The notes under the pieces: model-generated
Database searches by the model: none
Seen by the model: the letters and a program-made list of their open reading frames with translations, nothing else
What the model was told of the DNA's origin: nothing
Shown: positions 55,349 through 63,999 of the stretch, one piece after another
How the letters are laid out: every line of letters starts with the position of its first letter
Position numbering within the stretch: the stretch's first letter is position 1
From: Sulfurimonadaceae bacterium
GTDB taxonomy: Bacteria > Campylobacterota > Campylobacteria > Campylobacterales > Sulfurimonadaceae
DNA: 64,000 nucleotides
Direction of reading: 5' to 3'
NCBI GenBank assembly: GCA_028683835.1
Contig: JAQUHB010000002.1
Coordinates: forward strand, 62,001 to 126,000
Made by a program: the position numbers and the translations under genes

Positions 55349-57667
55349 GTGCATATATACAAACAGCTTAGAGAGGCTTATAATAATTTAACCCTTTCCA
55401 TCCTTGGAGTAATAGCCAATGCTCTTGTTTTCATTTTTATCTTTTTCGGGCACACAAACAATACAACTCTCATGATCTGGGGAGTTTCTATCCTCTTGAT
55501 CTCCACATTTCGTTACGTTAGTATTTTAAAATATAAAACCGATAAAACGTCTTTATATGTAGGTAAATGGCAAAAATTTCTTTTTATCGGTATTGTTTTA
55601 TCTGCGCTAAGTTGGGGGATCACTCCTTTTCTTTTTTTTATTCCCGGAAACTATATATATCAAATGGTACTTATTGTTATTTTAGCTGGAGTTAGTGCCG
55701 GCAGTATCAGTACGCTTGCGCACATCCGTTTCAATATTCAACTCTACTTGATAATCGTCATTGTTCCTCTCATTGTAGAACTCCTTTTTCAAAAAACTGA
55801 AATACATAATGATATTGCCCTTCTTGTTTCACTCTATCTTCTACTTTTACTCACAGTTGCAAAAAGATTCAATCAAACGTATCTTAATTCTATCACATCA
55901 CAATTGATGTTTGAGCAAAAAAGAGAGGAATCCTTAGAGTCTGAACAAAAGTTTAAAGCGATTTTTAAGAGTGTTCCCATCGGAGTGTTATTTTATGACA
56001 CAAATCTCGTCATTCAAGAGGTGAATGATAGCTTTGTTGATTTCATCGCAGCTCCTAAAGATTTTCTTATCGGGTTAGACCTTGAAAAAAGTCGAGACAG
56101 AAGTCTTATCCCTGCATTTAAAGCACCCCTTGATGGTATTAGCGGATTTTATGAGGGGCCCTACACAACACTTTATAGACAAAAAGACCTATGGGTATCT
56201 ATGACTACTTCTCCGCTTCGCAATAGTAAAAATAAAATCATCGGTGCAGTTGGTATCATAACCGATATCACAGAAAGAATGTTAACCCAACTTCAAATAG
56301 AACATCAAGCACACCATGATACTCTCACTGATATCCCAAATCGAGCAAACTTAAAACGGGAGATCGCTAAAAATATCATCCGTTTCCAAAGACATCGAGT
56401 TATCTTTGCCATTATCTTTTTAGATCTTGACCATTTTAAAAATATCAACGATTCTTTGGGACATGATGTGGGAGATAAACTCTTAATAGAGACTGCTACT
56501 CGTCTCAAAGAGAGTATTAGAGATGAAGATATGGTTGCTCGCATCGGCGGAGATGAGTTTGTCATCTTACTTCCTGATCTTTCAATAGATGAATTTGAAG
56601 CTGCAAAAAGTGCAGAAATTGTCTCGCAAAAAATTCATGAAACATTAAGTACTCCCTTCTTGATCGATGGATATACACTCAACATCTCTTCAAGCCTTGG
56701 TATCACTTTCATAAATACACATTCTCAAAGTGAAGAGGAGCTCTTAAAACACGCCGATATTGCGATGTATGAATCAAAAAAAGAGGGAAGAAATACTACG
56801 AGATTTTATCAAGAGAGTATGGATCAATGGATCAAAAGGCGCCTAGAAGTAGAAAATGAACTCAAAAATGCCATTAAAAATAATGAACTCAGACTCGTTT
56901 ATCAGCCTATTGTCGAGTTTGTAAATTCTAAAGTTATCGGGATGGAAGCACTTATAAGATGGAAAAGCCAAAAGCTCGGCGATATGTATCCAGATGAGTT
57001 TATCGCCATTGCAGAAGAGAGCGGGATGATTTTATCCATTGGAGAATGGGTCATGCAAGAAGCTGTGAGTCAGTTTATAACTTGGCAAAAGAAGTTTGCA
57101 CATACAACTGACTTAAAAAAAATCGCCGTCAATGTCAGCGTCCACCAATTTAATGCTCCTGATTTTTTAACGCAAGTTGAAAATATCATAACTCAAAGCG
57201 GCATTGTAAAAGAACATCTTGAACTTGAACTCACAGAGTCTATCATCGTAAAAGATATTTCAGGTGTAAGAGCTAAAATGCAGCAACTTCGCGATCTTGG
57301 CGTCAATCTTTCTATAGATGATTTTGGAACTGGGTATTCTTCACTCTCATATCTGAAGAAACTCCCTTTTACAACACTCAAAATTGATAAGTCTTTTACT
57401 CAGGATATTGGACATGATATCGATGATAAAGAGCTTATCAGCACCATCATTACAATCGCCGAAAACTTCAATCTCGAAGTGATCATCGAGGGTGTTGAAA
57501 CTTATGAACAGTATGCATTTGTGAATGAAAGAAAAGCAACATTTATGCAAGGGTATTTCTGTTCCAAACCTATGGAAAAAGAGAGTTTCGAAGCGATGCT
57601 TACATCAACTAATGGAATTTGTCCTATAATGACTGATGCACAAACAAATACAAAGGAAAAAATATGA
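55349..57667 (+). CDS. Membrane PAS-GGDEF-EAL cyclic-di-GMP enzyme
   Basis: A 772-residue protein that can both make and break cyclic di-GMP. I start it at GTG 55349, because AGAGGA (55337-55342) lies six bases before it; a TTG at 55331 has none. Residues 1-175 contain about six membrane helices; a PAS domain covers about 200-310. The diguanylate cyclase has an intact GGDEF motif at 400-404 and an inhibitory RxxD five residues before it. The phosphodiesterase has EAL at 533-535, ELELTES, DDFGTGYSSLSYLKKLP, KIDKSF and EGVET. Both active sites look intact, so the balance is probably set by the sensor. The next gene starts within its stop (four-base overlap). Confidence 0.93.
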   Translation: MHIYKQLREAYNNLTLSILGVIANALVFIFIFFGHTNNTTLMIWGVSILLISTFRYVSILKYKTDKTSLYVGKWQKFLFIGIVLSALSWGITPFLFFIPGNYIYQMVLIVILAGVSAGSISTLAHIRFNIQLYLIIVIVPLIVELLFQKTEIHNDIALLVSLYLLLLLTVAKRFNQTYLNSITSQLMFEQKREESLESEQKFKAIFKSVPIGVLFYDTNLVIQEVNDSFVDFIAAPKDFLIGLDLEKSRDRSLIPAFKAPLDGISGFYEGPYTTLYRQKDLWVSMTTSPLRNSKNKIIGAVGIITDITERMLTQLQIEHQAHHDTLTDIPNRANLKREIAKNIIRFQRHRVIFAIIFLDLDHFKNINDSLGHDVGDKLLIETATRLKESIRDEDMVARIGGDEFVILLPDLSIDEFEAAKSAEIVSQKIHETLSTPFLIDGYTLNISSSLGITFINTHSQSEEELLKHADIAMYESKKEGRNTTRFYQESMDQWIKRRLEVENELKNAIKNNELRLVYQPIVEFVNSKVIGMEALIRWKSQKLGDMYPDEFIAIAEESGMILSIGEWVMQEAVSQFITWQKKFAHTTDLKKIAVNVSVHQFNAPDFLTQVENIITQSGIVKEHLELELTESIIVKDISGVRAKMQQLRDLGVNLSIDDFGTGYSSLSYLKKLPFTTLKIDKSFTQDIGHDIDDKELISTIITIAENFNLEVIIEGVETYEQYAFVNERKATFMQGYFCSKPMEKESFEAMLTSTNGICPIMTDAQTNTKEKI

Positions 57668-57930
57668 AAATCAAAAATATATTGATCGCGTTTACACTTT
57701 TAGGCTCTTTGACATCTCTTCTTGCTCAAAGTTCTTTTGATACACAAGAGAAAAAGACAGCGCTTTCTGCGCTAAAAGATGCAAAGCAGTCACAGCAAAA
57801 AAAAATACAAACAACGACTCAACCAGTGATGAAAAAATATGATTCATATGATTCATATGATTCTAAAGAACTTCAAAGCTATAAAAATAACAATTCAGGA
57901 CAGATGCAAGTCAAAATCCCGACGCATTAA
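57664..57930 (+). CDS. Small secreted protein with Tyr-Asp-Ser repeats
   Basis: An 88-residue protein of unknown function with a signal peptide (about 1-21, ending LLA). The mature part is polar, rich in Lys, Gln and Ser, and contains a short tandem YDSYDSYDSK, written as a nine-base repeat in the DNA (57838-57863). It overlaps the GGDEF/EAL gene by four bases, so it is translated with it and may be an accessory periplasmic factor. It ends two bases from the convergent 87-residue gene, across the palindrome ATTAATATTAAT. Confidence 0.65.
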   Translation: MKIKNILIAFTLLGSLTSLLAQSSFDTQEKKTALSALKDAKQSQQKKIQTTTQPVMKKYDSYDSYDSKELQSYKNNNSGQMQVKIPTH

Positions 57931-57932
57931 TA

Positions 57933-58196
57933 TTAATCTTCTATCAAACTCATCTTAGAGAGATCAAAAATCATCTTTATTTGCTTGCATGTAAAGAGAA
58001 GATGACATCCTTTTTTTGAGATACCTTGAGGCTCTTGCAGATTTTGTAAAAGAGTCATCATCTTTTTTGTTATCGGATCGTAAACATTCAAACTATCCTT
58101 ACATGTAAAGAAGATCCGTCCGCCGCCACAGCCATCACCAACGATCCCCTCGCACCAGCTTGTCGCACCAAATTGCTCTATTTGTGTAAAATCCAT
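57933..58196 (-). CDS. Hypothetical 87-residue protein with beta-propeller-like strands
   Basis: I do not recognise this protein. Its 87 residues include a Gly/Cys-rich stretch (WCEGIVGDGCGGGRIFF) and two similar FTCK strands (IFFTCKDSLNVYDP and LLFTCKQIKMIFDL), suggesting a duplicated beta-hairpin unit like half of a propeller blade pair. It is cytosolic by appearance. It overlaps the tcdA stop by one base and is third in the surE-tcdA series. A TTACATGTAA copy encodes its first FTCK. Confidence 0.6.
   Translation of the reverse strand: MDFTQIEQFGATSWCEGIVGDGCGGGRIFFTCKDSLNVYDPITKKMMTLLQNLQEPQGISKKGCHLLFTCKQIKMIFDLSKMSLIED
58099..58108. repeat. TTACATGTAA iterated palindrome, copy 9 (in the 87-residue gene)
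   Basis: An exact copy, read as part of Phe-Thr-Cys-Lys. A weaker GCATGTAA variant encodes the second FTCK of the same protein. Confidence 0.7.
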
Positions 58197-58843
58197 TATT
58201 TTTTTCCTATAAGTTTAAGCACAGCTTGAGAACACATCGCAAAACCAAAAGCGCCTGTCACACCCATAAAACTCCCTTTCTCTTTGATAAGTGCCGGCTC
58301 ACTTGAGAAGATAACCGTATAATTTTTGTCAAACTTTCTCTTTTTAAGTTCATAACGTATCTTTGCGCCAAAACGGTCTCCATGAGTTTTCCAGATCGTC
58401 GCAACTTCTATTTTAGTTGGGTCAAGTCTTTTTGCAGAACCCACAGCAGAGATCAGTTTTTTGTAAGTTTTTTGAGCCAAATACAACTTTGCATGGATAT
58501 CATCTATCGCATCTAAAACAAGATCATACTGATCAAAATCCACGCTGTCTATCCACTCTTTATCAACTCTTACATGTAAGGCTTTTACGCTTGGATAATG
58601 TTGCTTTAACGCTTCGACTTTAGACTCGCCCAAATGCAGTTCCGACCACATCTGACGGTTCTGATTTGTTTCATCATAAGTGTCGCAATCTACGATAGTA
58701 ATATCTGTGATGCCCGTGCGAATCAGACAATCCAGACACACACTCCCTACTCCGCCGACTCCTAAAAGAAGGATTTTCGCGTCTTGGAGCTTTTTAAAAT
58801 CCTCTCCAAAAAGCATTTCGCTTCTTGTGTATCTCAAAGCCAT
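58196..58843 (-). CDS. tcdA: ThiF/MoeB-type E1-like protein, probably tRNA threonylcarbamoyladenosine dehydratase
   Basis: An ATP-dependent adenylating enzyme of 215 residues. It has the Rossmann GVGGVGSVCLDCLIRTG, VDCDTYDETNQNRQMW with the conserved NRQ, and DAIDDIHAKL. TcdA closes the cyclic form of t6A37 in tRNA. E. coli TcdA is about 270 residues; this one lacks some of the C-terminal part but keeps a short hydrophobic end (GVTGAFGFAMCSQAVL). MoeB and ThiF are the alternatives, but no CxxC zinc pairs are visible. It overlaps surE by ten bases. A TTACATGTAA copy is at 58570-58579. Confidence 0.78.
   Translation of the reverse strand: MALRYTRSEMLFGEDFKKLQDAKILLLGVGGVGSVCLDCLIRTGITDITIVDCDTYDETNQNRQMWSELHLGESKVEALKQHYPSVKALHVRVDKEWIDSVDFDQYDLVLDAIDDIHAKLYLAQKTYKKLISAVGSAKRLDPTKIEVATIWKTHGDRFGAKIRYELKKRKFDKNYTVIFSSEPALIKEKGSFMGVTGAFGFAMCSQAVLKLIGKK
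58570..58579. repeat. TTACATGTAA iterated palindrome, copy 10 (in tcdA)
   Basis: An exact copy, read as Leu-His-Val; 471 bases from copy 9, the closest pair in the window. Confidence 0.7.
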
Positions 58844-59607
58844 TCTTCCAACATTTCCATAGAATGATACGCACTCAAGTCCATATGAACAGGTGTTAGT
58901 GAGATAAATCCGCTCTCTATGGCATCATAATCACACATCCCTTTCTTCTCAGCTCTAGGTTTAAATGCCAAAGGATGAAGTCCTAACCAATAGAATTCTT
59001 CGCCTCTAGGATTGCGGTGCAGGTGCGCGTCATTTGCATAAAATCTGTATCCCGCATAGGTCACGACCATCTTGGCTTCATGCACGCCTGCGGGAATATT
59101 GATATTTAAAAACTCTCTATGAGGCAGTGGAAAAGTGCCCTCTGTTATCTTTATAACAAGCTTTCTTATCGTCTTTGACGCCAATGTATAGTCATTATTT
59201 GAAACGGCAAAATCCACGACTTGAGAGATGGCAATTGCGGGCACATCATGAAGCACCGCTTCCATCGCTCCCGCGCAAGTCCCAGAATAGGTAATATCCT
59301 CGCCCATATTTGAACCGCGGTTGATTCCGCTGATGACTAGGTCTGGTTTTGTACCCTCAAAAAGAGAGTTGAGAGAGAGATAAATACAATCCGCCGGAGT
59401 CCCATCATCAAGCTTATAAAATCCATCATCCACGCCAATAAAACGCAAAGGTCTTGTCAAAGTAAGTGAGTGTGCACAAGCCGATTTTTCTGTCGCAGGC
59501 GCTACAATTGTAAGCTCTGCAATATCTTGAAGCGCATCGATTAAAGTGCGCAAACCCTTAGCTTCGTATCCATCATCATTAGTTATGAGTATCTTTAATT
59601 TTTTCAT
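58834..59607 (-). CDS. surE: 5'/3'-nucleotidase SurE
   Basis: A metal-dependent nucleotidase acting on nucleoside monophosphates and short polyphosphates, linked to stationary-phase survival. At 257 residues it has ILITNDDGYEAKGL with the metal acids Asp11 and Asp12, the APATEKSACAHSLT loop, and SGINRGSNMGEDITYSGT, all hallmark SurE segments. It precedes tcdA with a ten-base overlap, a pairing also found in C. jejuni (Cj0293-Cj0294, recalled). Confidence 0.97.
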   Translation of the reverse strand: MKKLKILITNDDGYEAKGLRTLIDALQDIAELTIVAPATEKSACAHSLTLTRPLRFIGVDDGFYKLDDGTPADCIYLSLNSLFEGTKPDLVISGINRGSNMGEDITYSGTCAGAMEAVLHDVPAIAISQVVDFAVSNNDYTLASKTIRKLVIKITEGTFPLPHREFLNINIPAGVHEAKMVVTYAGYRFYANDAHLHRNPRGEEFYWLGLHPLAFKPRAEKKGMCDYDAIESGFISLTPVHMDLSAYHSMEMLEEWL

Positions 59608-59626
59608 GACGTGATTTTACTATATT

Positions 59627-59632
59627 ATTATA
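59627..59632 (-). promoter_or_regulatory. -10 box of surE
   Basis: TATAAT on the minus strand, 19 bases before the surE ATG, giving a very short leader. It lies in the 140-base divergent gap to the HDOD gene. Confidence 0.4.
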
Positions 59633-59704
59633 TCAATATGAAACATGTAACACTCATTGTTATAAAATCCCACTCTACTTTTATCACATTTTTTGATATA
59701 GCTG

Positions 59705-59710
59705 TATACT
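59705..59710 (+). promoter_or_regulatory. -10 box of the HDOD gene
   Basis: TATACT, 37 bases before the ATG; no strong -35. Confidence 0.35.
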
Positions 59711-59747
59711 AACAAGTAGAAAACTACACTCTAGAGGTTATCTTATT

Positions 59748-60560
59748 ATGAAACAAGAACTGATAAAAGAAATTGAATTGATCCCAATGTTGCCTGAATC
59801 TATTTTAAAAATAGAAAAAGTGTATGCTAATCCTGAAAGCTCACTCAAAGAAATGACAAGCGCGCTTGAAACTGATCCTTTAATGGTTGTAAATATCTTA
59901 AAAATCGCTAACTCTCCATTATATGGATTTTCAAGAGAGATCAAAGATATTTCTCAGGCTGTTTCACTTTATGGCAAAGATACTATACGCTCTTTTGCAC
60001 TCAATATCGCAGCAAATACATGTGTACCTATCAATGTCGATCCATACAGTATTAGTGTAAGTGGATATATTAAAAAAGCTCAAGTACAAAACGCGCTTAT
60101 TACAAATTGGATTGGAAAGACAGATAGACAAGCACTTGCACTTCTTGCTCCAGCCTCATTTTTGGTAGAAATAGGGAAGATTATTATCAGCCAATATCTT
60201 GAAAAAAACAATCTTTCTGCCGAGTTTAAATCTGATCTAAGTCAAAACCACTCTTATGAAAAAAGTGAACTCCATCTCTGTGGAAGTCGTTCATACGACG
60301 TGGCTGCGACTATTTTCTTTAACTGGAATTTCAACTCAGATCTTGTTCATCTTGTACGTTATGCTGATGAACCCGATGATGCACTTGATGAAGAAACAAA
60401 ACATCTTGCGAAATATCTTAAAATTGCAAAAGATGTCGTAGACTTTAATGGAGAGATCACTGAAGAATCGCTCAAAGAAGCAACAGACTTAATAGAAGAA
60501 TTTGGTCTTGATATAGAAAGCTTCAATAATGCTATAGAAAAAATCCAAAACGCTGCATAA
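59748..60560 (+). CDS. HDOD domain signalling protein
   Basis: A 270-residue protein consisting mainly of an HDOD domain, a degenerate HD-phosphohydrolase fold (MLPESILKIEKVYANPESSL, LKIANSPLYGFSREIKDISQAVSLYG). The catalytic HD pair is not retained, so a regulatory, binding role is likely. Such proteins are linked to cyclic-di-GMP and motility control in other bacteria. It is monocistronic and ends 34 bases from the convergent MFS gene. A six-base inverted repeat with a T-rich loop lies in that gap. Confidence 0.88.
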   Translation: MKQELIKEIELIPMLPESILKIEKVYANPESSLKEMTSALETDPLMVVNILKIANSPLYGFSREIKDISQAVSLYGKDTIRSFALNIAANTCVPINVDPYSISVSGYIKKAQVQNALITNWIGKTDRQALALLAPASFLVEIGKIIISQYLEKNNLSAEFKSDLSQNHSYEKSELHLCGSRSYDVAATIFFNWNFNSDLVHLVRYADEPDDALDEETKHLAKYLKIAKDVVDFNGEITEESLKEATDLIEEFGLDIESFNNAIEKIQNAA

Positions 60561-60568
60561 AACTTTGT

Positions 60569-60587
60569 AAAGGCTTTTTTTGCCTTT
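60569..60587. terminator. Weak hairpin between convergent HDOD and MFS genes
   Basis: AAAGGC-T7-GCCTTT forms a six-base stem. Its position eight bases after the HDOD stop fits a terminator, but the T tract is in the loop and not after the stem. Confidence 0.3.
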
Positions 60588-60594
60588 GCTTCTT

Positions 60595-61800
60595 CTAAGA
60601 ACAACGCTCCATTTTTAAAGAAAATAAAAATCCGATTCCCAAACTCATAATCGTTACGCTATAAAGTACGTTATATCCAAAACTATCGACGATCAAAGCA
60701 CCTAAAATAGGAAAAAAAAGCCCTATTGATGTTAGATTTGACTGCAAAGCGATATAAACAGGACGCTTGTGTTGGGGTGCTAAAATCAATATCATATTTG
60801 AAAAAGCAAGACGGAGCCCATCCATCGCAGCGCCGATAAGAAAAAATACGACAAAATAGACCTCGGCTCTCTTGCTAAGTAACAATAGCAAAATTGCGCT
60901 GCCATGTAAGACAAATCCAATCCATACTATAAGACGATTTGAAGAAAGATATCCCCATAAAATATTACTCAACATCCCTCCAGCCATCTGCGCTGTGATA
61001 AGTCCGCCGACAACAAAACCACTGAGTGCAATATGATGTTTGGCATCTAAAATTATAAATGGTAAAGAGAAAAGATAAGTGTAAGAGATCAGATAAACAA
61101 TAATCTGTTTTTGAAGAGCATCATCATTTTTAAGAATCTCAAAACTATTTTTTAAAAAATGGCGAAATTTCTCCTCTTTTTGCGTCACCTGCTCTTTTAT
61201 GGGTTCAGGTATCGTGGCAAAAGCGTAAATACCAAGAAGCATCAAAAGGGCACTGAGCATATAGAGCATTCCGTAAGAATCGGGTGCCTTAGCCATGGAC
61301 ATCACAACGCCTGCGATTCCACCGCTGATGATGGAACCAAGCCCCATAAAAAACTGCCTGTTTGCTATGACACGTCCGCGCGCTTTGTGAGAAAACACTT
61401 TTGCGACCACTTCATTAAAATAGACCGTGCCAAATCCCGCGGCAAAAGAGAAAATGAAAAGCCCTATTCCGATGCTTGCAAGTGCGACATTTGGATGCAT
61501 TTGCCCAAAAAAGAAGATAACAAAACCAATACCAAACCAAGATAAAAAACGTGCAGCAAAAACACGGTATAAATAGGGCATCATCCTTGGATAACTCTGA
61601 GCATAAAAAGCCGCAAACAGCTGAACCAAGATAGAACCCCCTTTGATTAGAGAGGTAAAAAATCCGATAAGAAGATGGGAGCCTCCAAAAAAACTTACCA
61701 TAAGCGGCAATATCGTTGAAGGCTCGGCGATTGTCGTCGCAACAGAGATAAAAAAGCCGTGGATAGCGTACTTTTTATTTGGAGAAAGAGGTTTTTTCAA
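60595..61800 (-). CDS. Major facilitator superfamily transporter
   Basis: A 401-residue membrane protein with about 11-12 hydrophobic helices in two halves separated by a polar loop (about 188-210). SHKARGRVIANRQFFMGLGS resembles the loop 4-5 region of drug/solute MFS carriers. The substrate is unknown. It overlaps dnaX by four bases, so it is cotranscribed with a DNA polymerase subunit, an odd pairing without evident functional logic. Confidence 0.85.
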   Translation of the reverse strand: MKKPLSPNKKYAIHGFFISVATTIAEPSTILPLMVSFFGGSHLLIGFFTSLIKGGSILVQLFAAFYAQSYPRMMPYLYRVFAARFLSWFGIGFVIFFFGQMHPNVALASIGIGLFIFSFAAGFGTVYFNEVVAKVFSHKARGRVIANRQFFMGLGSIISGGIAGVVMSMAKAPDSYGMLYMLSALLMLLGIYAFATIPEPIKEQVTQKEEKFRHFLKNSFEILKNDDALQKQIIVYLISYTYLFSLPFIILDAKHHIALSGFVVGGLITAQMAGGMLSNILWGYLSSNRLIVWIGFVLHGSAILLLLLSKRAEVYFVVFFLIGAAMDGLRLAFSNMILILAPQHKRPVYIALQSNLTSIGLFFPILGALIVDSFGYNVLYSVTIMSLGIGFLFSLKMERCS

Positions 61801-63563
61801 ATCTTAGACTGGACTGTTATTTTCGTTGCTTCAAAAAGTTCTGCCGCTTTTTGGATCATCGGCTCTTCTAAGATTGAAGCTCCGTCAAACTCTTTGATGG
61901 ATTCATCACCCTCCGAACAATTTACAACGCAGCTTCCACTTCCCACTTCACTCTCTTCGACCATAGATGAGACCTGAGTAATTTCCTCAGGTGTTTCATA
62001 CTTTGGGCGGTTTAATTCCTCTGTCTTAGGGCAGGGAAGATTTTTCATGACTGTATCAAAACCAAAGATCTCACGCACAAGCTGTTTTATCACACTAAAG
62101 CCATGAATAAGAGCCTTTTTACACTCTTCATCAACACAGCTTTGCCATGTCAAAACCGCATCTGCATAAGAGATAAAATGGATATGTTTTACAAAGCATT
62201 CTCCAAGTTCTATATTTCTATCCATAATCGCTACGAGTAATTTCTCGTAAAGCTCTAAAGATGGATCTATTTCTTCTACTATCTCTTCTTCTACATATAA
62301 AGGCTCGTTCTGCCATAACGCCTCCTCTTCATGTAAAGCACTCTTTGGATGGGAAGGTTCTTCTATTGATAGTTCAGGTTCACGCATCTGTGGTTCTGAA
62401 ATCTTCTCTTCAGCAAGATTAGGTTCAACTTCACTCAATTTTATCTCTACGCTTTTTGAAACAGGGATATCAAGATTCACTATATCCACACGTTTCACCT
62501 CTTTTTGCAAGGACTCAATCATCTGGTCTATCTCTTTGATACGAAGCGCTTCTACCATTTTAAAAAGCACCAAGGAGAGGACGAAACTTCCATCTGCATT
62601 CATATAAAAAAGGGTTTTTGAATCGCTTAAAATCCTAAAAAATCTATCAAGAATCAAAGTAGAAAAAAGTGCATCTTGCTCAAACATCCGCTCTTTTAGA
62701 TAGATAATAAGTTCATCAACTACCATCTCAGCTTCATATTCTTCAAGCAATTTTGCCATCTCAACGAGTGCGGCATAATCTTTTTTAAATACTGTTTTAA
62801 AGATGCTTGCTATAAAATTTGGATCGACAAGGCCTAACATATCGGTGACAGTTTTAACATCTACAAAATTTTTAGAGTAGATGATCGCCTGATCCAAAAG
62901 TGTGAGCGTATCACGAAGACTTCCGTTTCCGCTACGTGCTAAAATCTCGAGCGCTTGAGGTTCATATTCTATGTTTTCAAGATGCAAGATGTGAGAAAGA
63001 TGTTGCACCACTTTCACGCTAGAGATACGCTTAAAACGAAAATGCTGAGTACGGGAAAGGATGGTTGCCGGAAGTTTGAGCGGATCGGTTGTCGCTAAGA
63101 TAAACTTCACATATTCAGGCGGCTCTTCAAGCGTTTTTAAAAGCGCATTAAAGGCTTGAGGCGTGAGCATATGAACCTCATCGATGATGAAGATCTTATA
63201 TGCCGCTGAGGCTGGTTTATACTTTGTTTGCTCAACAAGATCACGGATATCATCGATTCCGCGATTTGATGCGGCATCCATCTCTATGATATCCATATGA
63301 CGGTTCTGTGCCGCTATCACACAGTGAGAACAAACACCGCAAGGATTTGAAGTCGGGCCATTATCACAGATAAGTGCTTTTGCGAAGATGCGCGCGGTTG
63401 AAGTTTTTCCGCTCCCTCTAAGACCTGAAAAAAGGTACGCATGAGAGAGTCTTTTTGAATCAAGCGCGAGTGAAAGTGTTTGAGATATCGATTCTTGCCC
63501 TATCAACTCGTCAAAACTGTTTGGACGGTATTTGAGTGCTAATACTTCTGAATTTTCTTTCAC
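61797..63563 (-). CDS. dnaX: DNA polymerase III subunit gamma/tau
   Basis: The clamp-loader ATPase of the replicative polymerase, 588 residues. The AAA+ domain (1-230) has Walker A GLRGSGKT at 47-54, the zinc-binding cysteines at 66, 75, 78 and 81, the DEVHMLT Walker B and the LATTDPLKLPATILSRTQ sensor 1. Domain III (about 235-350) binds the complex. The remainder is an acidic, low-complexity tail (about 370-440) and a short C-terminal domain. It has GGGAG before its ATG. I see no slippery A-run for gamma production. Confidence 0.96.
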   Translation of the reverse strand: MKENSEVLALKYRPNSFDELIGQESISQTLSLALDSKRLSHAYLFSGLRGSGKTSTARIFAKALICDNGPTSNPCGVCSHCVIAAQNRHMDIIEMDAASNRGIDDIRDLVEQTKYKPASAAYKIFIIDEVHMLTPQAFNALLKTLEEPPEYVKFILATTDPLKLPATILSRTQHFRFKRISSVKVVQHLSHILHLENIEYEPQALEILARSGNGSLRDTLTLLDQAIIYSKNFVDVKTVTDMLGLVDPNFIASIFKTVFKKDYAALVEMAKLLEEYEAEMVVDELIIYLKERMFEQDALFSTLILDRFFRILSDSKTLFYMNADGSFVLSLVLFKMVEALRIKEIDQMIESLQKEVKRVDIVNLDIPVSKSVEIKLSEVEPNLAEEKISEPQMREPELSIEEPSHPKSALHEEEALWQNEPLYVEEEIVEEIDPSLELYEKLLVAIMDRNIELGECFVKHIHFISYADAVLTWQSCVDEECKKALIHGFSVIKQLVREIFGFDTVMKNLPCPKTEELNRPKYETPEEITQVSSMVEESEVGSGSCVVNCSEGDESIKEFDGASILEEPMIQKAAELFEATKITVQSKI

Positions 63564-63639
63564 ATCACGCTCCCATATATTTTAGGGGATTTTATCATTA
63601 AAAAAATTAAGAGTTACTATAAAATCAAGAGAAAAAGAG

Positions 63640-63762
63640 TATAATTTTCGCTCAAAATCTCTTAAACGAGATCGTATGCTTGGTGTCTGTGTTTGAATAT
63701 CTTCAAACTTTTCAGAGTGGCTTTTAGAGCACTTTTTTTATTTTTTTTTGTAAGAGGAATGA
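63640..63762 (+). promoter_or_regulatory. Promoter and hairpin-rich leader of the 78-residue gene; possible small RNA
   Basis: TATAAT at 63640-63645 should start a transcript near 63652. The next 95 bases hold a five-base stem (ATCTC/GAGAT, 63657-63672), a seven-base stem with a four-base loop (GTTTGAA/TTCAAAC, 63691-63708), then AGTG/CACT (63716-63733) running into a T-rich tract to 63749. A six-codon reading frame (MLGVCV, 63676-63696) lies between the first two hairpins. This looks like an attenuator-type leader or a separate small RNA ending at the T tract. It belongs to no RNA family I recognise. Confidence 0.4.
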
Positions 63763-63999
63763 ATGAAAATTTCTGATATTAAATTAGAAATGGAACTGTA
63801 CGGCGTTGATTTGGAAGATATAACTGAAATCTTGGAAATTTGTAAAGCTCAGGGTTATGATACACAAGCCCTCGATGACGAACTTGAGAAAAAGGGTTAT
63901 GAACGTATTTTCTCTGCTCATGAGGATGAAGAAGATGACGAGGATGATGAATATCCGACAGTTCAAAAATTTACTCATAAAAAAAACTACATAGATTAA
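63763..63999 (+). CDS. Small acidic hypothetical protein
   Basis: A 78-residue protein I do not recognise. The N-terminal half is amphipathic helix (MKISDIKLEMELYGVDLEDI, ITEILEICKAQGYDT), followed by an acidic cluster HEDEEDDEDDEYPT and a basic end KFTHKKNYID. It resembles a small adaptor or partner protein in composition. Its ATG has a good AAGAGGA ribosome site, and the stop TAA is at 63997-63999, so the gene is complete. It is divergent from dnaX and follows the structured leader. Confidence 0.65.
   Translation: MKISDIKLEMELYGVDLEDITEILEICKAQGYDTQALDDELEKKGYERIFSAHEDEEDDEDDEYPTVQKFTHKKNYID

Noticed and set aside
57926-57937. Palindrome ATTAATATTAAT between convergent genes
   Set aside because: It is composed of two opposed stop codons and AT-rich bases; no stem of useful stability, so not called a terminator.
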